Source: Pseudooceanicola onchidii
GTDB lineage: Bacteria; Pseudomonadota; Alphaproteobacteria; Rhodobacterales; Rhodobacteraceae
Direction: 5' to 3'
Assembly: GCF_004959925.1 (NCBI RefSeq)
Contig: NZ_SPUW01000002.1
Span: forward strand, 620,001 to 684,000
DNA: 64,000 nt
Shown here piece by piece: positions 27,971-36,956 of this stretch; positions within the stretch are counted from its first letter, which is position 1, and the number at the start of each line of letters is the position of its first letter. A model generated the notes under the pieces. It did not search any database, had not been told where the DNA came from, and saw only the letters and a program-made list of their open reading frames with translations. A program made the translations under genes and the position numbers.

Positions 27971-28564
27971 ATGGCCGCCAGTCGCGACATCGACGCGCTG
28001 ATCGACATGATGGCGCGGCTTCCGGGGCTAGGTCCTCGGTCGGCGCGGCGTGCGGTGCTGCAGATGATCCGCAAGAAGGAACTCTTGCTGATGCCGCTGG
28101 CGGACCTGATGCACCACGTCGCGGCCTCGGTCCGGGAATGTTCGAACTGCGGCAATATCGGCTCGGAACCGCTCTGCGACATCTGCCAAAGCAACAAGCG
28201 TGCGACCGGAGAGATCTGCATCGTCGAAGACGTGGCGGACCTCTGGGCGATGGAACGCGCGGGCGTCTTCCAGGGGCGCTACCACGTTCTGGGCGGCACG
28301 CTCTCGGCACTGGATGCTGTCGGGCCCGAAGAATTGCGCATCCCCCGGCTGATCGATCGGGTTGGAGAAGAGCACATCACCGAGGTGATCCTTGCGCTCA
28401 ACGCCACGGTCGACGGCCAGACGACCGCGCATTACATCGCCGACCAGCTGGACGGTCGGGTCAAGCTGACCTCGCTGGCGCAGGGCGTGCCGATCGGAGG
28501 CGAGCTTGACTACCTCGACGACGGCACGATCACGGCCGCACTGCGCGCCCGGAAAGAGATCTGA
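27971..28564 (+). CDS. recR: Recombination protein RecR
   Basis: 197 residues, normal length. N-terminal helix-hairpin-helix ([15 protein letters not shown]), zinc finger with CSNCG and CDIC cysteines (about 56-73), Toprim domain beginning [14 protein letters not shown], and a C-terminal Walker B-like part. With RecF/RecO it loads RecA on gapped DNA. No strong ribosome site precedes the ATG; coupling to ybaB is likely. Confidence 0.96.
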   Translation: MAASRDIDALIDMMARLPGLGPRSARRAVLQMIRKKELLLMPLADLMHHVAASVRECSNCGNIGSEPLCDICQSNKRATGEICIVEDVADLWAMERAGVFQGRYHVLGGTLSALDAVGPEELRIPRLIDRVGEEHITEVILALNATVDGQTTAHYIADQLDGRVKLTSLAQGVPIGGELDYLDDGTITAALRARKEI

Positions 28565-28597
28565 CGGCAGTCCGAGGGCCTCGCGCGTCGGCCCCGC

Positions 28598-28653
28598 CTT
28601 CCTCTGGTTCCATATCCCGGGGGGAGTCCGCAGGACGGGGGGCAGCGCCCCCC
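28598..28653. repeat. Divergent intergenic repeat plus GC hairpin, recR/RNase T2 junction
   Basis: CTTCCTCTGG at 28598 followed by CCATATCCCGGGGGGAG resembles the other copies of the intergenic repeat. Next to it GGGGGGC-AGC-GCCCCCC (28637-28653) forms a very stable hairpin. Placed between convergent genes, it can act as a bidirectional terminator. Confidence 0.45.
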
Positions 28654-28666
28654 TGCGACGCCAGCC

Positions 28667-29317
28667 CTAGCGCACCGCCTCCAGCAGCGCGTCCTGCATC
28701 CGGCAGTCGCGGATCACGTCGTCGCCGCAGCGGCGCGGCTTCAGTTGCGTGTCCAGGCAGATCCGTGCTTCCTGGATCCGGCCCTGCTTGCAGGTGATGG
28801 TGATCTCTTCGCGCCGCAGTCCGGGGTTCGCCTCCAGGAAGGCCTCCTCGATCACGGTCGCGGGCAGGCGCACGTCCTTGCCAAGCGATCGCAGAACCTC
28901 GGGACGGGTGATCTTGTCATAGGCCAGCCGCATCAGCGCATAGTATTGCGCGGCCTCGAGGCCGGTGCAGCTGCCGTGCTTCTTCCACTGGTGCCAGGCG
29001 ACGCCCGGCGCCCCCATGATGTCGGCCATCTGGGCGGTCATCGCGCGGGATGGCGGGCGTTTCGAGGTCGGGCAATAGGACGGATAGCCGTCCTCGTACT
29101 GCGGCCAAAGCCCGTGCAGCACCCAGCCGAAATCCTTGTCCCCGTCACATTGCGGTGACTGCCGCGCATCGCCGGTCAGCGCACACCAGGTCGGCGACCA
29201 GCTGAGCGACAGCAGCAGGTAATCATAGTCTCCGGGCCGCTCGCCCTCGGCCCGCACCGGGGGGGCGGTCAGCGTGGCAAGGACCAGGCACAGCAGGGCG
29301 GCCAGGTGTCTGGGCAT
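28667..29317 (-). CDS. Ribonuclease T2 family protein
   Basis: 216 residues from the ATG at 29317 (GAAGAGAAG upstream). A signal peptide (about 1-23, VRA cleavage) sends it to the periplasm. Both catalytic T2 motifs are intact: CAS I VLHGLWPQ (near residue 67) and CAS II HQWKKHGSC (near 112). Six or more cysteines fit the family's disulfides. It degrades RNA to 2',3'-cyclic nucleotides; the window also encodes a 2',3'-cyclic-nucleotide phosphodiesterase 10 kb away, a possible later step. Confidence 0.93.
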   Translation of the reverse strand: MPRHLAALLCLVLATLTAPPVRAEGERPGDYDYLLLSLSWSPTWCALTGDARQSPQCDGDKDFGWVLHGLWPQYEDGYPSYCPTSKRPPSRAMTAQMADIMGAPGVAWHQWKKHGSCTGLEAAQYYALMRLAYDKITRPEVLRSLGKDVRLPATVIEEAFLEANPGLRREEITITCKQGRIQEARICLDTQLKPRRCGDDVIRDCRMQDALLEAVR

Positions 29318-29464
29318 CTTCTCTCTTCCCATATGCGGTTTTCGGCACTATATAGCCGCCAAGTTCCCCGACAACGGAAACCCGCACCACACGGTGCCGC
29401 CTGTCCCGGCAGGCCACGGGAAAGACTTGTTCGGATCATGGGTAAACGAGAAGGAGTTGCAGAG

Positions 29465-30214
29465 ATGGGCAAACCGATCATGGCCAAGGCCACCGCCGTC
29501 TGGCTGGTGGACAACACGACCATCACCTTCAAGCAGATCGCGGATTTCACCGGCATGCACGAGTTGGAAGTGCAGGGCATCGCCGACGGCGACGTCGCGG
29601 CGGGCGTGAAGGGGTTCGACCCGATCGCCAACAACCAGCTGACGCAGGACGACATCGACAAGGCCGAGGCCGACCCGCTGCACAAGCTGAAGCTGAAGTT
29701 CAACCCGGCTGCGGTCGGCGAGGAAAAGCGCCGTGGCCCGCGCTATACCCCGCTGTCCAAGCGTCAGGACCGTCCGAACGCGATCCTGTGGCTGGTCAAG
29801 TTCCACCCGGAACTGAGTGACGGCCAGATCTCCAAGCTGGTGGGCACCACCAAGCCGACGATCCAGTCGATTCGCGAACGCACCCACTGGAACATCGCCA
29901 ACATGCAGCCGATCGACCCGGTTGCCCTTGGGCTTTGCAAACAGTCCGAACTGGACACGCAGGTGCAGAAGGCCGCGGCCAAGCGTGCCGCCGAAGGCGA
30001 GGCGATGTCGGACGATGACCGCCGCAAGCTGCTGTCGACCGAACAGTCGCTTGGCATGGAAACCGAACCGCGCATGCCGACGGCGATCGAGGGGCTTGAA
30101 ACCTTTTCCCTCGCCGACGACGACAAGGACGATGAAGACGAGGACAACCTCGTCGATGCGGATAGCTTCTTCAACCTGCCCAACAGCTCGGACGACGAAG
30201 ACGAACAGCCCTGA
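29465..30214 (+). CDS. trcR: Cell-cycle transcriptional regulator TrcR (DUF1013)
   Basis: 249 residues behind a GAGAAGGAG site. The DUF1013 domain covers most of the protein (MAKATAVWLVDNTTITFKQI, NAILWLVKFHPELSDGQIS), including a helix-turn-helix-like stretch ISKLVGTTKPTIQSIRERTHW. The tail is strongly acidic (DDDKDDEDEDN). In Caulobacter and Rhodobacter relatives the family binds RNA polymerase and affects cell-cycle genes. Found only in Alphaproteobacteria. Confidence 0.92.
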   Translation: MGKPIMAKATAVWLVDNTTITFKQIADFTGMHELEVQGIADGDVAAGVKGFDPIANNQLTQDDIDKAEADPLHKLKLKFNPAAVGEEKRRGPRYTPLSKRQDRPNAILWLVKFHPELSDGQISKLVGTTKPTIQSIRERTHWNIANMQPIDPVALGLCKQSELDTQVQKAAAKRAAEGEAMSDDDRRKLLSTEQSLGMETEPRMPTAIEGLETFSLADDDKDDEDEDNLVDADSFFNLPNSSDDEDEQP

Positions 30215-30238
30215 TCGGGCAGGCCCGGACAGGATCGG

Positions 30239-30270
30239 AAGGCGCGGGGGACACCTTCGCGCCTTTTTTC
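30239..30270 (+). terminator. Intrinsic terminator of trcR
   Basis: AAGGCGCG (30239-30246) pairs with CGCGCCTT (30258-30265), followed by a T-run; 24 bases after the trcR stop. Confidence 0.8.
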
Positions 30271-30367
30271 TTGGCAGGGCATCTGCGGTGTATCGGAACG
30301 TGCGGCGGGCCCTTTCCTTCCGTCGGCAGTTGCGCCACCGTCGCCGCGACTGACAGAGGGAACGGGC

Positions 30368-31504
30368 ATGAAATACGCGGTGATCGGGGCAGGGCTGATC
30401 GGATCGGCGGCGGCGCGGCACATGGCGCTGGCCGGGCTGGACGTGACGCTGATCGGGCCGGGCGAACCCGCCGACCTGCGCAGCCACGCCGGCGTCTTCG
30501 GATCGCATTATGACGAGGGCCGGATCACCCGGGGGCTCGACCCGATGCCCTTCTGGTCCCGCGCTTCACGCGCCTCGATCGCGCGGTACGGAGAGATCGA
30601 GGCCGCATCGGGCATCCGGTTCTATTCCGAGGTCGGCTGCCTGATGGCGGGGCCCGAAGGATCGTCCAAGATGGCCGCGATCGACGAGGTTGCGGCGCGC
30701 GATGCGCTGTCTTGCGAATACTTCGACCGGGACGCCTTGGCGCGGCGGTTCCCCTATTTCGCCTTCCCCGACGGCGCGACGGGCCGGTTCGAAGCGGTCG
30801 GGGCCGGGCATATCTCTCCGCGGTCGCTGGTGCGGGCACAGCTGACGGCGGGGGTGGCTGCGGGCGTGCAGCACCTGGCCGAAGAGGTGACGGGCTTTGA
30901 CGACGGACCCGATGGCGTCACGCTGCACTGCGCATCGGGCCCCCGGGTCTTTGACAGGGTCCTGATGGCGACGGGTGGATTTTCGGACGCGCTGATTGGC
31001 TCCGTCCTGCCGATGGAGGTCTACGGGCGCACCGTCGCGCTGTTCGAGCTTGAGGAGGCCGAGGCCGCGCGCCTTGCCTCCATGCCGTCGCTGATCTGGC
31101 AGGACCCGGATCGCGACAATCCCTACCTGCTGCCGCCGATCCGCTATCCCGATGGCAAGGTCTACGTGAAACTGGGGTATGATCCCGAAGACATCCTTCT
31201 GCGTGACACTGCGGACGTGAAGGCCTGGTTTAGGTCCGAGGGGACGCCGGGTGTCGCCGACCAGATCGAGGCCATGATTCGCGACAGGATGCCCGATCTG
31301 GCGATCGCCGGGCGGCGGGTCGTGACCTGCGTGACCAGCTACACGCCCAACCAGTTGCCGCATCTCAAGGCGCTGTCGGATCGTGTGTTCACGGCGATCG
31401 GCGGCTGTGGCCGGGCGGCCAAGAACTCGGACGAACTGGGGCGGCTTGGCGCGGTGATCGTCAGCGGCGGGGCCCTGCCTGACTGGGCGGTCGAGGCGGG
31501 GTAG
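30368..31504 (+). CDS. FAD-dependent amine/amino-acid oxidoreductase (DAO family)
   Basis: 378 residues behind GAGGGAACGGGC. The N-terminal FAD fold is YAVIGAGLIGSAAARHMA; GPRVFDRVLMATGGFSD and the C-terminal TCVTSYTPNQLPHL fit the sarcosine oxidase/D-amino-acid oxidase group. The residue that would carry covalent flavin in monomeric sarcosine oxidase cannot be identified with confidence. The substrate is unknown. Its 3' end overlaps the convergent membrane protein by 44 bases. Confidence 0.85.
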   Translation: MKYAVIGAGLIGSAAARHMALAGLDVTLIGPGEPADLRSHAGVFGSHYDEGRITRGLDPMPFWSRASRASIARYGEIEAASGIRFYSEVGCLMAGPEGSSKMAAIDEVAARDALSCEYFDRDALARRFPYFAFPDGATGRFEAVGAGHISPRSLVRAQLTAGVAAGVQHLAEEVTGFDDGPDGVTLHCASGPRVFDRVLMATGGFSDALIGSVLPMEVYGRTVALFELEEAEAARLASMPSLIWQDPDRDNPYLLPPIRYPDGKVYVKLGYDPEDILLRDTADVKAWFRSEGTPGVADQIEAMIRDRMPDLAIAGRRVVTCVTSYTPNQLPHLKALSDRVFTAIGGCGRAAKNSDELGRLGAVIVSGGALPDWAVEAG

Positions 31505-31886
31505 GCCCGCGTGGGCCGCGGCGTTGTGCCCGGATCGACAGGTAGAGGGCTGACAGCGCCAGGGCGCCGCCAAACATCGCGACGTAACCCGGTGTGGTCT
31601 CGGCAAAGCCAGGGAAGGTCAGGGCGGCGATCAGGCCGCTTGCCATCAGGATCAGTCCAAACGACCGCACGAAACCCAGCCGCGATGGCAGGGCAAGGGT
31701 GACTGCACCCAGACAGCACAGCATCAGATAGGTATACCAGAGGGTCACGCCATGGCCGACGCCGCGGGGCGGGGGCGGGGACAGCCATAGCGCAATTTCG
31801 GCCACAACGGCGACCGTGCCGACGTAGACGATCAGGGCGGCCGCCGACCAAAGCAGCCGCCGGACCGTTTCGCCCCGGCGTTCCAT
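31461..31886 (-). CDS. Membrane protein, unknown function
   Basis: 141 residues with four hydrophobic helices (about 10-30, 48-66, 73-90, 98-117) and an Arg/Pro-rich tail. The last 14 codons are encoded within the 3' end of the opposing oxidoreductase gene. It starts 15 bases after the quinone oxidoreductase gene and probably shares its transcript. Confidence 0.6.
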   Translation of the reverse strand: MERRGETVRRLLWSAAALIVYVGTVAVVAEIALWLSPPPPRGVGHGVTLWYTYLMLCCLGAVTLALPSRLGFVRSFGLILMASGLIAALTFPGFAETTPGYVAMFGGALALSALYLSIRAQRRGPRGPTPPRPPSQAGPRR

Positions 31887-31901
31887 CCGGGCGGGCAGGG
31901 G

Positions 31902-32882
31902 TCAGCCGACCTTCAGGACGATCTTGCCGATGTGTTCCGAGGTCTCCATCCGGGCATGGGCCTTGGCGGCGTCCTCGAAGGCGAACTCGCTGTCCATGAC
32001 CGGTGCGATGCGCCCTTCATCCAGCAGCGGCCAGACGTGTTTGCGCAGACCCTCGGCGATCTCGGCCTTGGCGGCGTCGGACTGCGGGCGCAGCGTCGAT
32101 CCGGTGATGGTCAGGCGCTTCACCATGACCTGGGCAAAGTTCAGATCGGCCTTGGGCCCGCCGAGGAAGGCAATGAAGACCAGCCGTCCTTCAAGCGCCA
32201 GGCAGGACACATCGCGCGGGATGTAATCGCCGCCCACCATGTCGAGGATCAGGTTCGCGCCGCCTTCGTCCTTCAGGATCTTGGCAAAGTCTTCCTCGCG
32301 GTAGTTGATCGCCCGCTCGGCGCCCAGTTCGACGCATTTCGCGCATTTCTCGGCATTGCCGGCCGTTGCGAAGACGCGGGCGCCAAAAGCGTTGGCCAGC
32401 TGGATCGCCGTCGTGCCGATGCCCGAGGACCCGCCATGGATCAGGAACCGTTCACCGGCCTTCAACCCGCCCCGCATGAAGACATTGGTCCAGACGGTGA
32501 AATAGGTTTCGGGCAGGCATGCGGCTTCTTTCAGGCCCATGCCCTTGGGGATGGGCAGGCAGTGCGCGGCGGGGGTGGCGACGTATTCGGCATAGCCGCC
32601 GCCGGGCAGCAGTGCACAGACCTGATCGCCGACCTTGGGCCAGCCGACACCATCGCCAACCGCCACGACCTCGCCCGAGGCCTCGAGACCCGGCAGGTCC
32701 GAGGCATCGGGCGGCGGCGCATAATTGCCCGCGCGTTGCAGCGCATCGGGGCGGTTCACCCCGGCATAGGCCACCTTGATGACAACCTGGCCTGCCTGCG
32801 GTTCGGGCCGGGGCCGGGTTGTCGGCTTCAGCACCTCCGGTCCGCCGGGGGTGGTGATTTCGATCGCGCGCATGTCGGTCAT
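31902..32882 (-). CDS. NAD(P)H-quinone oxidoreductase, zeta-crystallin/PIG3 type
   Basis: 326 residues, behind CAGGAGGACACC. A medium-chain dehydrogenase without zinc ligands. The N-terminal half has AYAGVNRPDALQRAGNY; the NADPH-binding fold has HGGSSGIGTTAIQLA and FATAGNAEKCAKC. Family members reduce quinones or enones with NADPH. A second ATG three codons in is possible. Confidence 0.92.
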   Translation of the reverse strand: MTDMRAIEITTPGGPEVLKPTTRPRPEPQAGQVVIKVAYAGVNRPDALQRAGNYAPPPDASDLPGLEASGEVVAVGDGVGWPKVGDQVCALLPGGGYAEYVATPAAHCLPIPKGMGLKEAACLPETYFTVWTNVFMRGGLKAGERFLIHGGSSGIGTTAIQLANAFGARVFATAGNAEKCAKCVELGAERAINYREEDFAKILKDEGGANLILDMVGGDYIPRDVSCLALEGRLVFIAFLGGPKADLNFAQVMVKRLTITGSTLRPQSDAAKAEIAEGLRKHVWPLLDEGRIAPVMDSEFAFEDAAKAHARMETSEHIGKIVLKVG

Positions 32883-32975
32883 GGTGTCCTCCTGATGTTG
32901 GGGGGACTATCCGGCGCGGCGGGGGGAATGTCTACCGGGGGTGAGGGAGGGGCGCCCTTGCAGAAGGATCGCGCC

Positions 32976-33641
32976 TCAGCCCTGCCGCCCGGGCAGGTCG
33001 TCGCGGCGTTGCGGGGCGCGGATCATGTTCAGAAGCGATCCCGGCGCGGTCAGCACGCGGCCAAGCGGGCCGCTGGTGACCTTGCCCTTCACCTTTTCGA
33101 ACTGCATCACGTTGTCGATCCGGCGGTCAAGGAAATCCCAGGTCGCCTGCCCGTCATAGCTGTCGTCACCCAGCCAGAACAGCAGGGTCGATCCGATCAC
33201 GCCCGACAGGGTCATCCGCTTGGTGTACCAGTTGTAATCGTCCGAGGTGTCGCCCAGTACGGTCCACACCCGGTCGGCGGTTTGCCACAGCATCTTGGCC
33301 CCGTCGGGCGCGTTCAGCGGCAGGATGTTCTGGGTCATGGCGCGGCGCAGCGCCTCCTTGTCCTCGATGGCCTCGATCCGCAGGCGGACCGCATGGGCGA
33401 CCTTTTCGGAATAGCGCATCTCGGTCAGGTCGGCGGCCTCCATCGCGGCGACCATGCGGGCGTCGCCCCGGTCGTGCCAGGCGCGGGCCAGGTCACGGGC
33501 ACCGCGAGGATAGAGAGCCCGTGCCACCGCCGGATCCGTGCCCGTATCCGCGACGGCGGCGCGGAACGACTCGTCCGACCAGCCGTCAAAAGCGACATGC
33601 GTGAGGATCGCGTCGATCAGCTTGTCCTGCAGTTCGGTCAT
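32976..33641 (-). CDS. COQ9-family ubiquinone biosynthesis protein
   Basis: 221 residues from the ATG at 33641, behind GGAGGC. The N-terminus looks like a TetR-type helix bundle (LIDAILTHVAFDGWSDESFRAA), which is the COQ9 fold; the C-terminal WYTKRMTLSGVIGSTLLFWLGD and WDFLDRRIDNVMQFEK are diagnostic. COQ9 binds lipids and presents ubiquinone intermediates to hydroxylases such as Coq7/UbiF. Typical of Alphaproteobacteria and mitochondria. Confidence 0.93.
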   Translation of the reverse strand: MTELQDKLIDAILTHVAFDGWSDESFRAAVADTGTDPAVARALYPRGARDLARAWHDRGDARMVAAMEAADLTEMRYSEKVAHAVRLRIEAIEDKEALRRAMTQNILPLNAPDGAKMLWQTADRVWTVLGDTSDDYNWYTKRMTLSGVIGSTLLFWLGDDSYDGQATWDFLDRRIDNVMQFEKVKGKVTSGPLGRVLTAPGSLLNMIRAPQRRDDLPGRQG

Positions 33642-33665
33642 CAAAGCCTCCGGTTCGGTGTCCTA

Positions 33666-33736
33666 CTGGACAGATAGGGCATTTGCGGCTATACGGCCAC
33701 CTCCTGCAACTTTTGCAACTCAAACTAGGAAGGTGG
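33666..33736 (+). promoter_or_regulatory. rpsU promoter and leader with anti-Shine-Dalgarno-like element
   Basis: CTGGAC (33666-33671) and TATACG (33690-33695), 18-base spacer, form a candidate promoter. CCACCTCCT (33697-33705), like the 16S rRNA 3' end, can pair with the strong ribosome site AGGAAGGTGG (33727-33736) except for one bulged A. The loop holds a TGCAACT direct repeat. If transcription starts near 33702 the pairing would be truncated, so the two readings partly compete. Confidence 0.4.
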
Positions 33737-33746
33737 TGACAACCAC

Positions 33747-33953
33747 ATGCAGGTTAGTGTTCGCGACAACAATGTCGATCAGGCGCTCCGTGCCCTGAAG
33801 AAAAAGCTCCAGCGCGAAGGCGTGTTCCGTGAAATGAAGCTCAAGCAACATTTCGAGAAACCGTCGGTCAAGAAAGCGCGCGAGAAAGCCGAAGCTGTCC
33901 GCCGTGCCCGTAAGCTGGCACGCAAAAAAGCGCAGCGTGAAGGTTTGCTCTAA
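33747..33953 (+). CDS. rpsU: Ribosomal protein bS21
   Basis: 68 residues. [25 protein letters not shown] and the highly basic tail ending [14 protein letters not shown] are the bS21 pattern. It binds the small subunit near the 16S anti-Shine-Dalgarno region and takes part in mRNA selection. Single-gene unit with a very strong ribosome site and its own terminator. Confidence 0.97.
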   Translation: MQVSVRDNNVDQALRALKKKLQREGVFREMKLKQHFEKPSVKKAREKAEAVRRARKLARKKAQREGLL

Positions 33954-33982
33954 GAGCCTTTCGACGAACGCAAGTTCAAGCG

Positions 33983-34015
33983 ACCCCCGTGGCCTGGCCC
34001 CGGGGGTTTGTTTTT
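33983..34015 (+). terminator. Intrinsic terminator of rpsU
   Basis: ACCCCCG (33983-33989) pairs with CGGGGGT (34001-34007), with an inner GGCC/GGCC, followed by TTGTTTTT. Confidence 0.85.
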
Positions 34016-34126
34016 GCGTTTGGACAGGGTGGCCAGATATCACCGCGTTTGTCGCGCAGGCGAAAGACCGGAGCGGGGACAGTCGCTCCGGTCGCTGCTC
34101 GGCCCTTTCGGGCGGCCTCGGGGATG

Positions 34127-34609
34127 TCAGTAGCCGTAGACGATCACCTTCCTGTATCCGTGGGTGTGCACCGGCTTGGCGTGGTATTGCGGCGTCGCGG
34201 CGGGTTTGTAGCCGGACAGGTGGCCGTGGGGCTTGGGCTTGTGCAGGCTGACCTGTTCCACATAGGCGCGGCCCGAGGTCAGAAAGCTGTCGTGGGGGAT
34301 CTTGCCCCAGTGCTTGAGCTCTTTGACGACATGTTCCGATCCATGGGGCACCTTTCCGGCGACCACGGCGTAATACCCATTCGAGGCGCGGAAGATGGCG
34401 GCGTCGCCGAACCCGGCCTTCTTCATGTGCCAGGCCTTGGCACGGGCCTCGCCGACATGGGACATCGAATAGACCTGCAGGAACTTTGATCCGTGCCAGT
34501 TGGTCGCCTGCGCGGCCTGTCCAAACAGCGTGGCGGTCAGTGTGATCGCGGCGGCCAGCGCGGCGATGGAGCGGCGAAGGGTCAGGCGGGTCAGGGTAAA
34601 ACGTGTCAT
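34127..34609 (-). CDS. Secreted protein with SPOR-like module, His/Lys-rich tail
   Basis: 160 residues. Signal peptide about 1-35 (FGQAAQA). Residues 36-115 contain NGYYAVVAGKVPHGSEHVVKE and GKIPHDSFLTSGRAYVEQV, which resemble the short SPOR-like repeat seen at the end of several Rhodobacterales secreted proteins; the match is by eye. The tail (about 120-160) is rich in His, Lys, Pro and Tyr (HKPKPHGHLSGYKP), which suggests metal or surface binding. Alone, 170 bases from its next neighbour. Confidence 0.6.
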   Translation of the reverse strand: MTRFTLTRLTLRRSIAALAAAITLTATLFGQAAQATNWHGSKFLQVYSMSHVGEARAKAWHMKKAGFGDAAIFRASNGYYAVVAGKVPHGSEHVVKELKHWGKIPHDSFLTSGRAYVEQVSLHKPKPHGHLSGYKPAATPQYHAKPVHTHGYRKVIVYGY

Positions 34610-34779
34610 GGGAAAATCCTTTACTGACTAAGGCCGGGAAACCGGCAATCCGGGGGTGGTCGGTGCCGCATGGGCGGCTCCGGTCTGGGGATCGAGCTGA
34701 GTTGAAGTACTGGAAATGACTTTAGCCGCCGGGGCGGCGCAATTCACATGAACTATGCTGTCATGAAGGCCGTGAGGGG

Positions 34780-35331
34780 TCAGGTATTCCCGACCTGCAG
34801 GCGTTTGACGAGCCCCGCGACCCGTTCACCGAACAGCTTGGCCGAGGCCTTGCAGCCCTCGGTCAGGCCCTTGGTATTTGCGTTCACCGCGAGGCCAAGG
34901 AAAGTGCCCGAGAGGTTCAACCCGTCGTTTTCCTTGAAGACCGGGGCGCCGATGATGTCCTGCCCGACCCAGATCATCCCGTGCTGCATGGCAAAGACAT
35001 TGAGGGCCTGAAGCGTGGCAAGCTTGTCGCCGCCCGTATTGACGCCTGCGGTAAAGCCGCCCGCGATCTTGTCGCGCCATTTGCGGTCAAGCCAGATGTC
35101 GTCGCCGGTGGCGTCCATGAAGGCTTTGAACCCGGCCGCCGGGCCGCCCATGTAGGTCGGCGTGCCAAAGAGGATCGCGTCGGCAGCCGCCAGCGTGGCC
35201 CAGTCGGCGTCGGTCAGCGTGGCGACATCGATCAATCGCGTCTCAACGCCCGCCGCGCGGGCGGCTTCGCCGATCAGCTCTGCGCTGTGGGATATCGCGC
35301 CCGAGCCCGAGAAATAGGCGATGGCGATCAT
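34780..35331 (-). CDS. Flavodoxin-family NAD(P)H:quinone oxidoreductase-like protein
   Basis: 183 residues. The FMN phosphate loop is AYFSGSGAISHSAEL near the N-terminus; FGTPTYMGGPAAGFKAFMD is the second FMN contact, as in WrbA and flavodoxin-like reductases. The start overlaps the GMC oxidoreductase stop by 4 bases (ATGA), so the pair is coupled and may cooperate in electron transfer. Confidence 0.88.
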   Translation of the reverse strand: MIAIAYFSGSGAISHSAELIGEAARAAGVETRLIDVATLTDADWATLAAADAILFGTPTYMGGPAAGFKAFMDATGDDIWLDRKWRDKIAGGFTAGVNTGGDKLATLQALNVFAMQHGMIWVGQDIIGAPVFKENDGLNLSGTFLGLAVNANTKGLTEGCKASAKLFGERVAGLVKRLQVGNT

Positions 35332-36917
35332 GCGCGCGCGTCCTTCAGGATCATGTCAGAGGCCTTTTCCGCAATCATGATGGTCGGGGCATTGGTGTTG
35401 CCGCTGGTGATGCGCGGCATGACCGATGCATCGACCACGCGCAAGCCACCGATCCCGCGCATTTTCAGCGTCTCGTCCAGCGGCGCGGCGTCGTCGGACC
35501 CCATGCGCACGGTGCTGGTTGGGTGGAAGATGGTGGTGCCGACCTGACCCGCGGCCTCGGCGACTTCGGCGTCGGTCTGGGCGGCGGCGCCCGGCTTCAG
35601 CTCGTCAGGGGCATAGCGGGACATGGCGGGCTGTTCCATGATGCGCCGCACCTGCCGGATGGCGTCGATGGCGGTGCGCCGGTCGCCTTCGGTCGATAGG
35701 TAATTCGGCGCGATCCGGGGGGCGGCCATGGGGTCGTTGGTCGTGATCTCGATCCGGCCCCGGCTTTCGGGGCGCAGGTTGCAGACCGAGGCCGTGATGG
35801 CCGGAAAGTTGTGCAGCGGTTGCCCGAAAGCGTCCAGCGACAGCGGCTGCACATGGTATTCCAGATCCGGCGTCGCGACATCGGGGCGGGACTTGGTAAA
35901 GGCACCCAGCTGCGAGGGGGCCATCGACATCGGCCCACGCCGCCGGAAGGTGTAGTCCATCCCGATCATCATCTTGCCGAACAGGGAATTGGCCAGGGTG
36001 TTCAGCGTCTTGGCCCCGGTCAACCGCCACGAACAGCGCAGTTGCAGGTGATCTTGCAGGTTGGCCCCGACCTCGGCGCTGTCCTGCACGACCTCGATCC
36101 CGTGCTGCCGCAGCAGATCCGCCGGGCCGATCCCCGAGAGTTGCAGGATCGCCGGAGAGTTTACGGCCCCGGCCGACAGGATGACTTCGCGCCGGGCCTT
36201 CACCTGATGCAGCTGGCCATTGCGCCGGTATTCCACGCCGGTCACCCGGCGGCCGTCCATCAGCAGGCGGGTGGTGTGGGCGTGCGTCTCGACCCGCAGG
36301 TTCGGGCCAGACGTCGTGCGGATAAAGGCCTTGGCCGTGTTCATCCGCCAGCCGTTGCGCTGGTTCACGCGGAAATATCCGACACCTTCGTTGTCGCCGG
36401 TGTTGAAATCGCTGGTGCGGGGGAAACCCGCTTCTTCGGCCGCGGTGATCCAGTCGTCCAGCAGATCCCAGTGCAGCCGCTGGTTTTCCACCCGCCATTC
36501 GCCGCCTGCGCCATGCGCGTCCGACGCGCCGTCGACGTAATCCTCCGACTTCTTGAAGTAGGGCAGCACATCGTCCCAGCCCCAGCCGGGCAGGCCCATC
36601 TGCCGCCAGTCGTCGTAATCCGCGGACTGGCCGCGCAGGTAGAGCATGCCGTTGATCGACGAACATCCCCCCAGCACCTTGCCGCGCGGATAAAGGATCG
36701 ACCGTCCGCCCAGCCCCGGTTCTTCGGCCGTCTTGTACATCCAGTCGGTGCGTGGATTGCCGATGCAATAGAGATACCCCATGGGGATATGCACCCAGTG
36801 GTAATTGTCCTGCCCGCCGGCTTCGAGGATCAGCGTCTTGTGCCCGCCTTCGGCCAGACGCTTGGCCAGCACGCCCCCGGCGCTGCCCGCGCCCACGATG
36901 ATGTAATCCCAGTCCAT
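35328..36917 (-). CDS. GMC-family FAD oxidoreductase (choline dehydrogenase-like)
   Basis: 529 residues behind GGGGGAGGACC. N-terminal FAD motif YIIVGAGSAGGVLAKRL, GMC signature 1 around GKVLGGCSSINGMLYLRG and signature 2 SAGAVNSPAILQLSGIGP. The C-terminal catalytic part reads FHPTSTVRMG with the conserved His, and NTNAPTIMIAEKASDMI. Such enzymes oxidise alcohols; the subgroup includes alcohol, choline and polyethylene glycol dehydrogenases, and the substrate here is open. Confidence 0.93.
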   Translation of the reverse strand: MDWDYIIVGAGSAGGVLAKRLAEGGHKTLILEAGGQDNYHWVHIPMGYLYCIGNPRTDWMYKTAEEPGLGGRSILYPRGKVLGGCSSINGMLYLRGQSADYDDWRQMGLPGWGWDDVLPYFKKSEDYVDGASDAHGAGGEWRVENQRLHWDLLDDWITAAEEAGFPRTSDFNTGDNEGVGYFRVNQRNGWRMNTAKAFIRTTSGPNLRVETHAHTTRLLMDGRRVTGVEYRRNGQLHQVKARREVILSAGAVNSPAILQLSGIGPADLLRQHGIEVVQDSAEVGANLQDHLQLRCSWRLTGAKTLNTLANSLFGKMMIGMDYTFRRRGPMSMAPSQLGAFTKSRPDVATPDLEYHVQPLSLDAFGQPLHNFPAITASVCNLRPESRGRIEITTNDPMAAPRIAPNYLSTEGDRRTAIDAIRQVRRIMEQPAMSRYAPDELKPGAAAQTDAEVAEAAGQVGTTIFHPTSTVRMGSDDAAPLDETLKMRGIGGLRVVDASVMPRITSGNTNAPTIMIAEKASDMILKDARA

Positions 36918-36956
36918 GATGGTCCTCCCCCGAAATTCCCAGCCCTGCGGCCCAGC

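Noticed and set aside
33705-33720. TGCAACT direct repeat before rpsU as a binding site
   Set aside because: Only two short copies with a two-base gap; more simply part of the leader loop.
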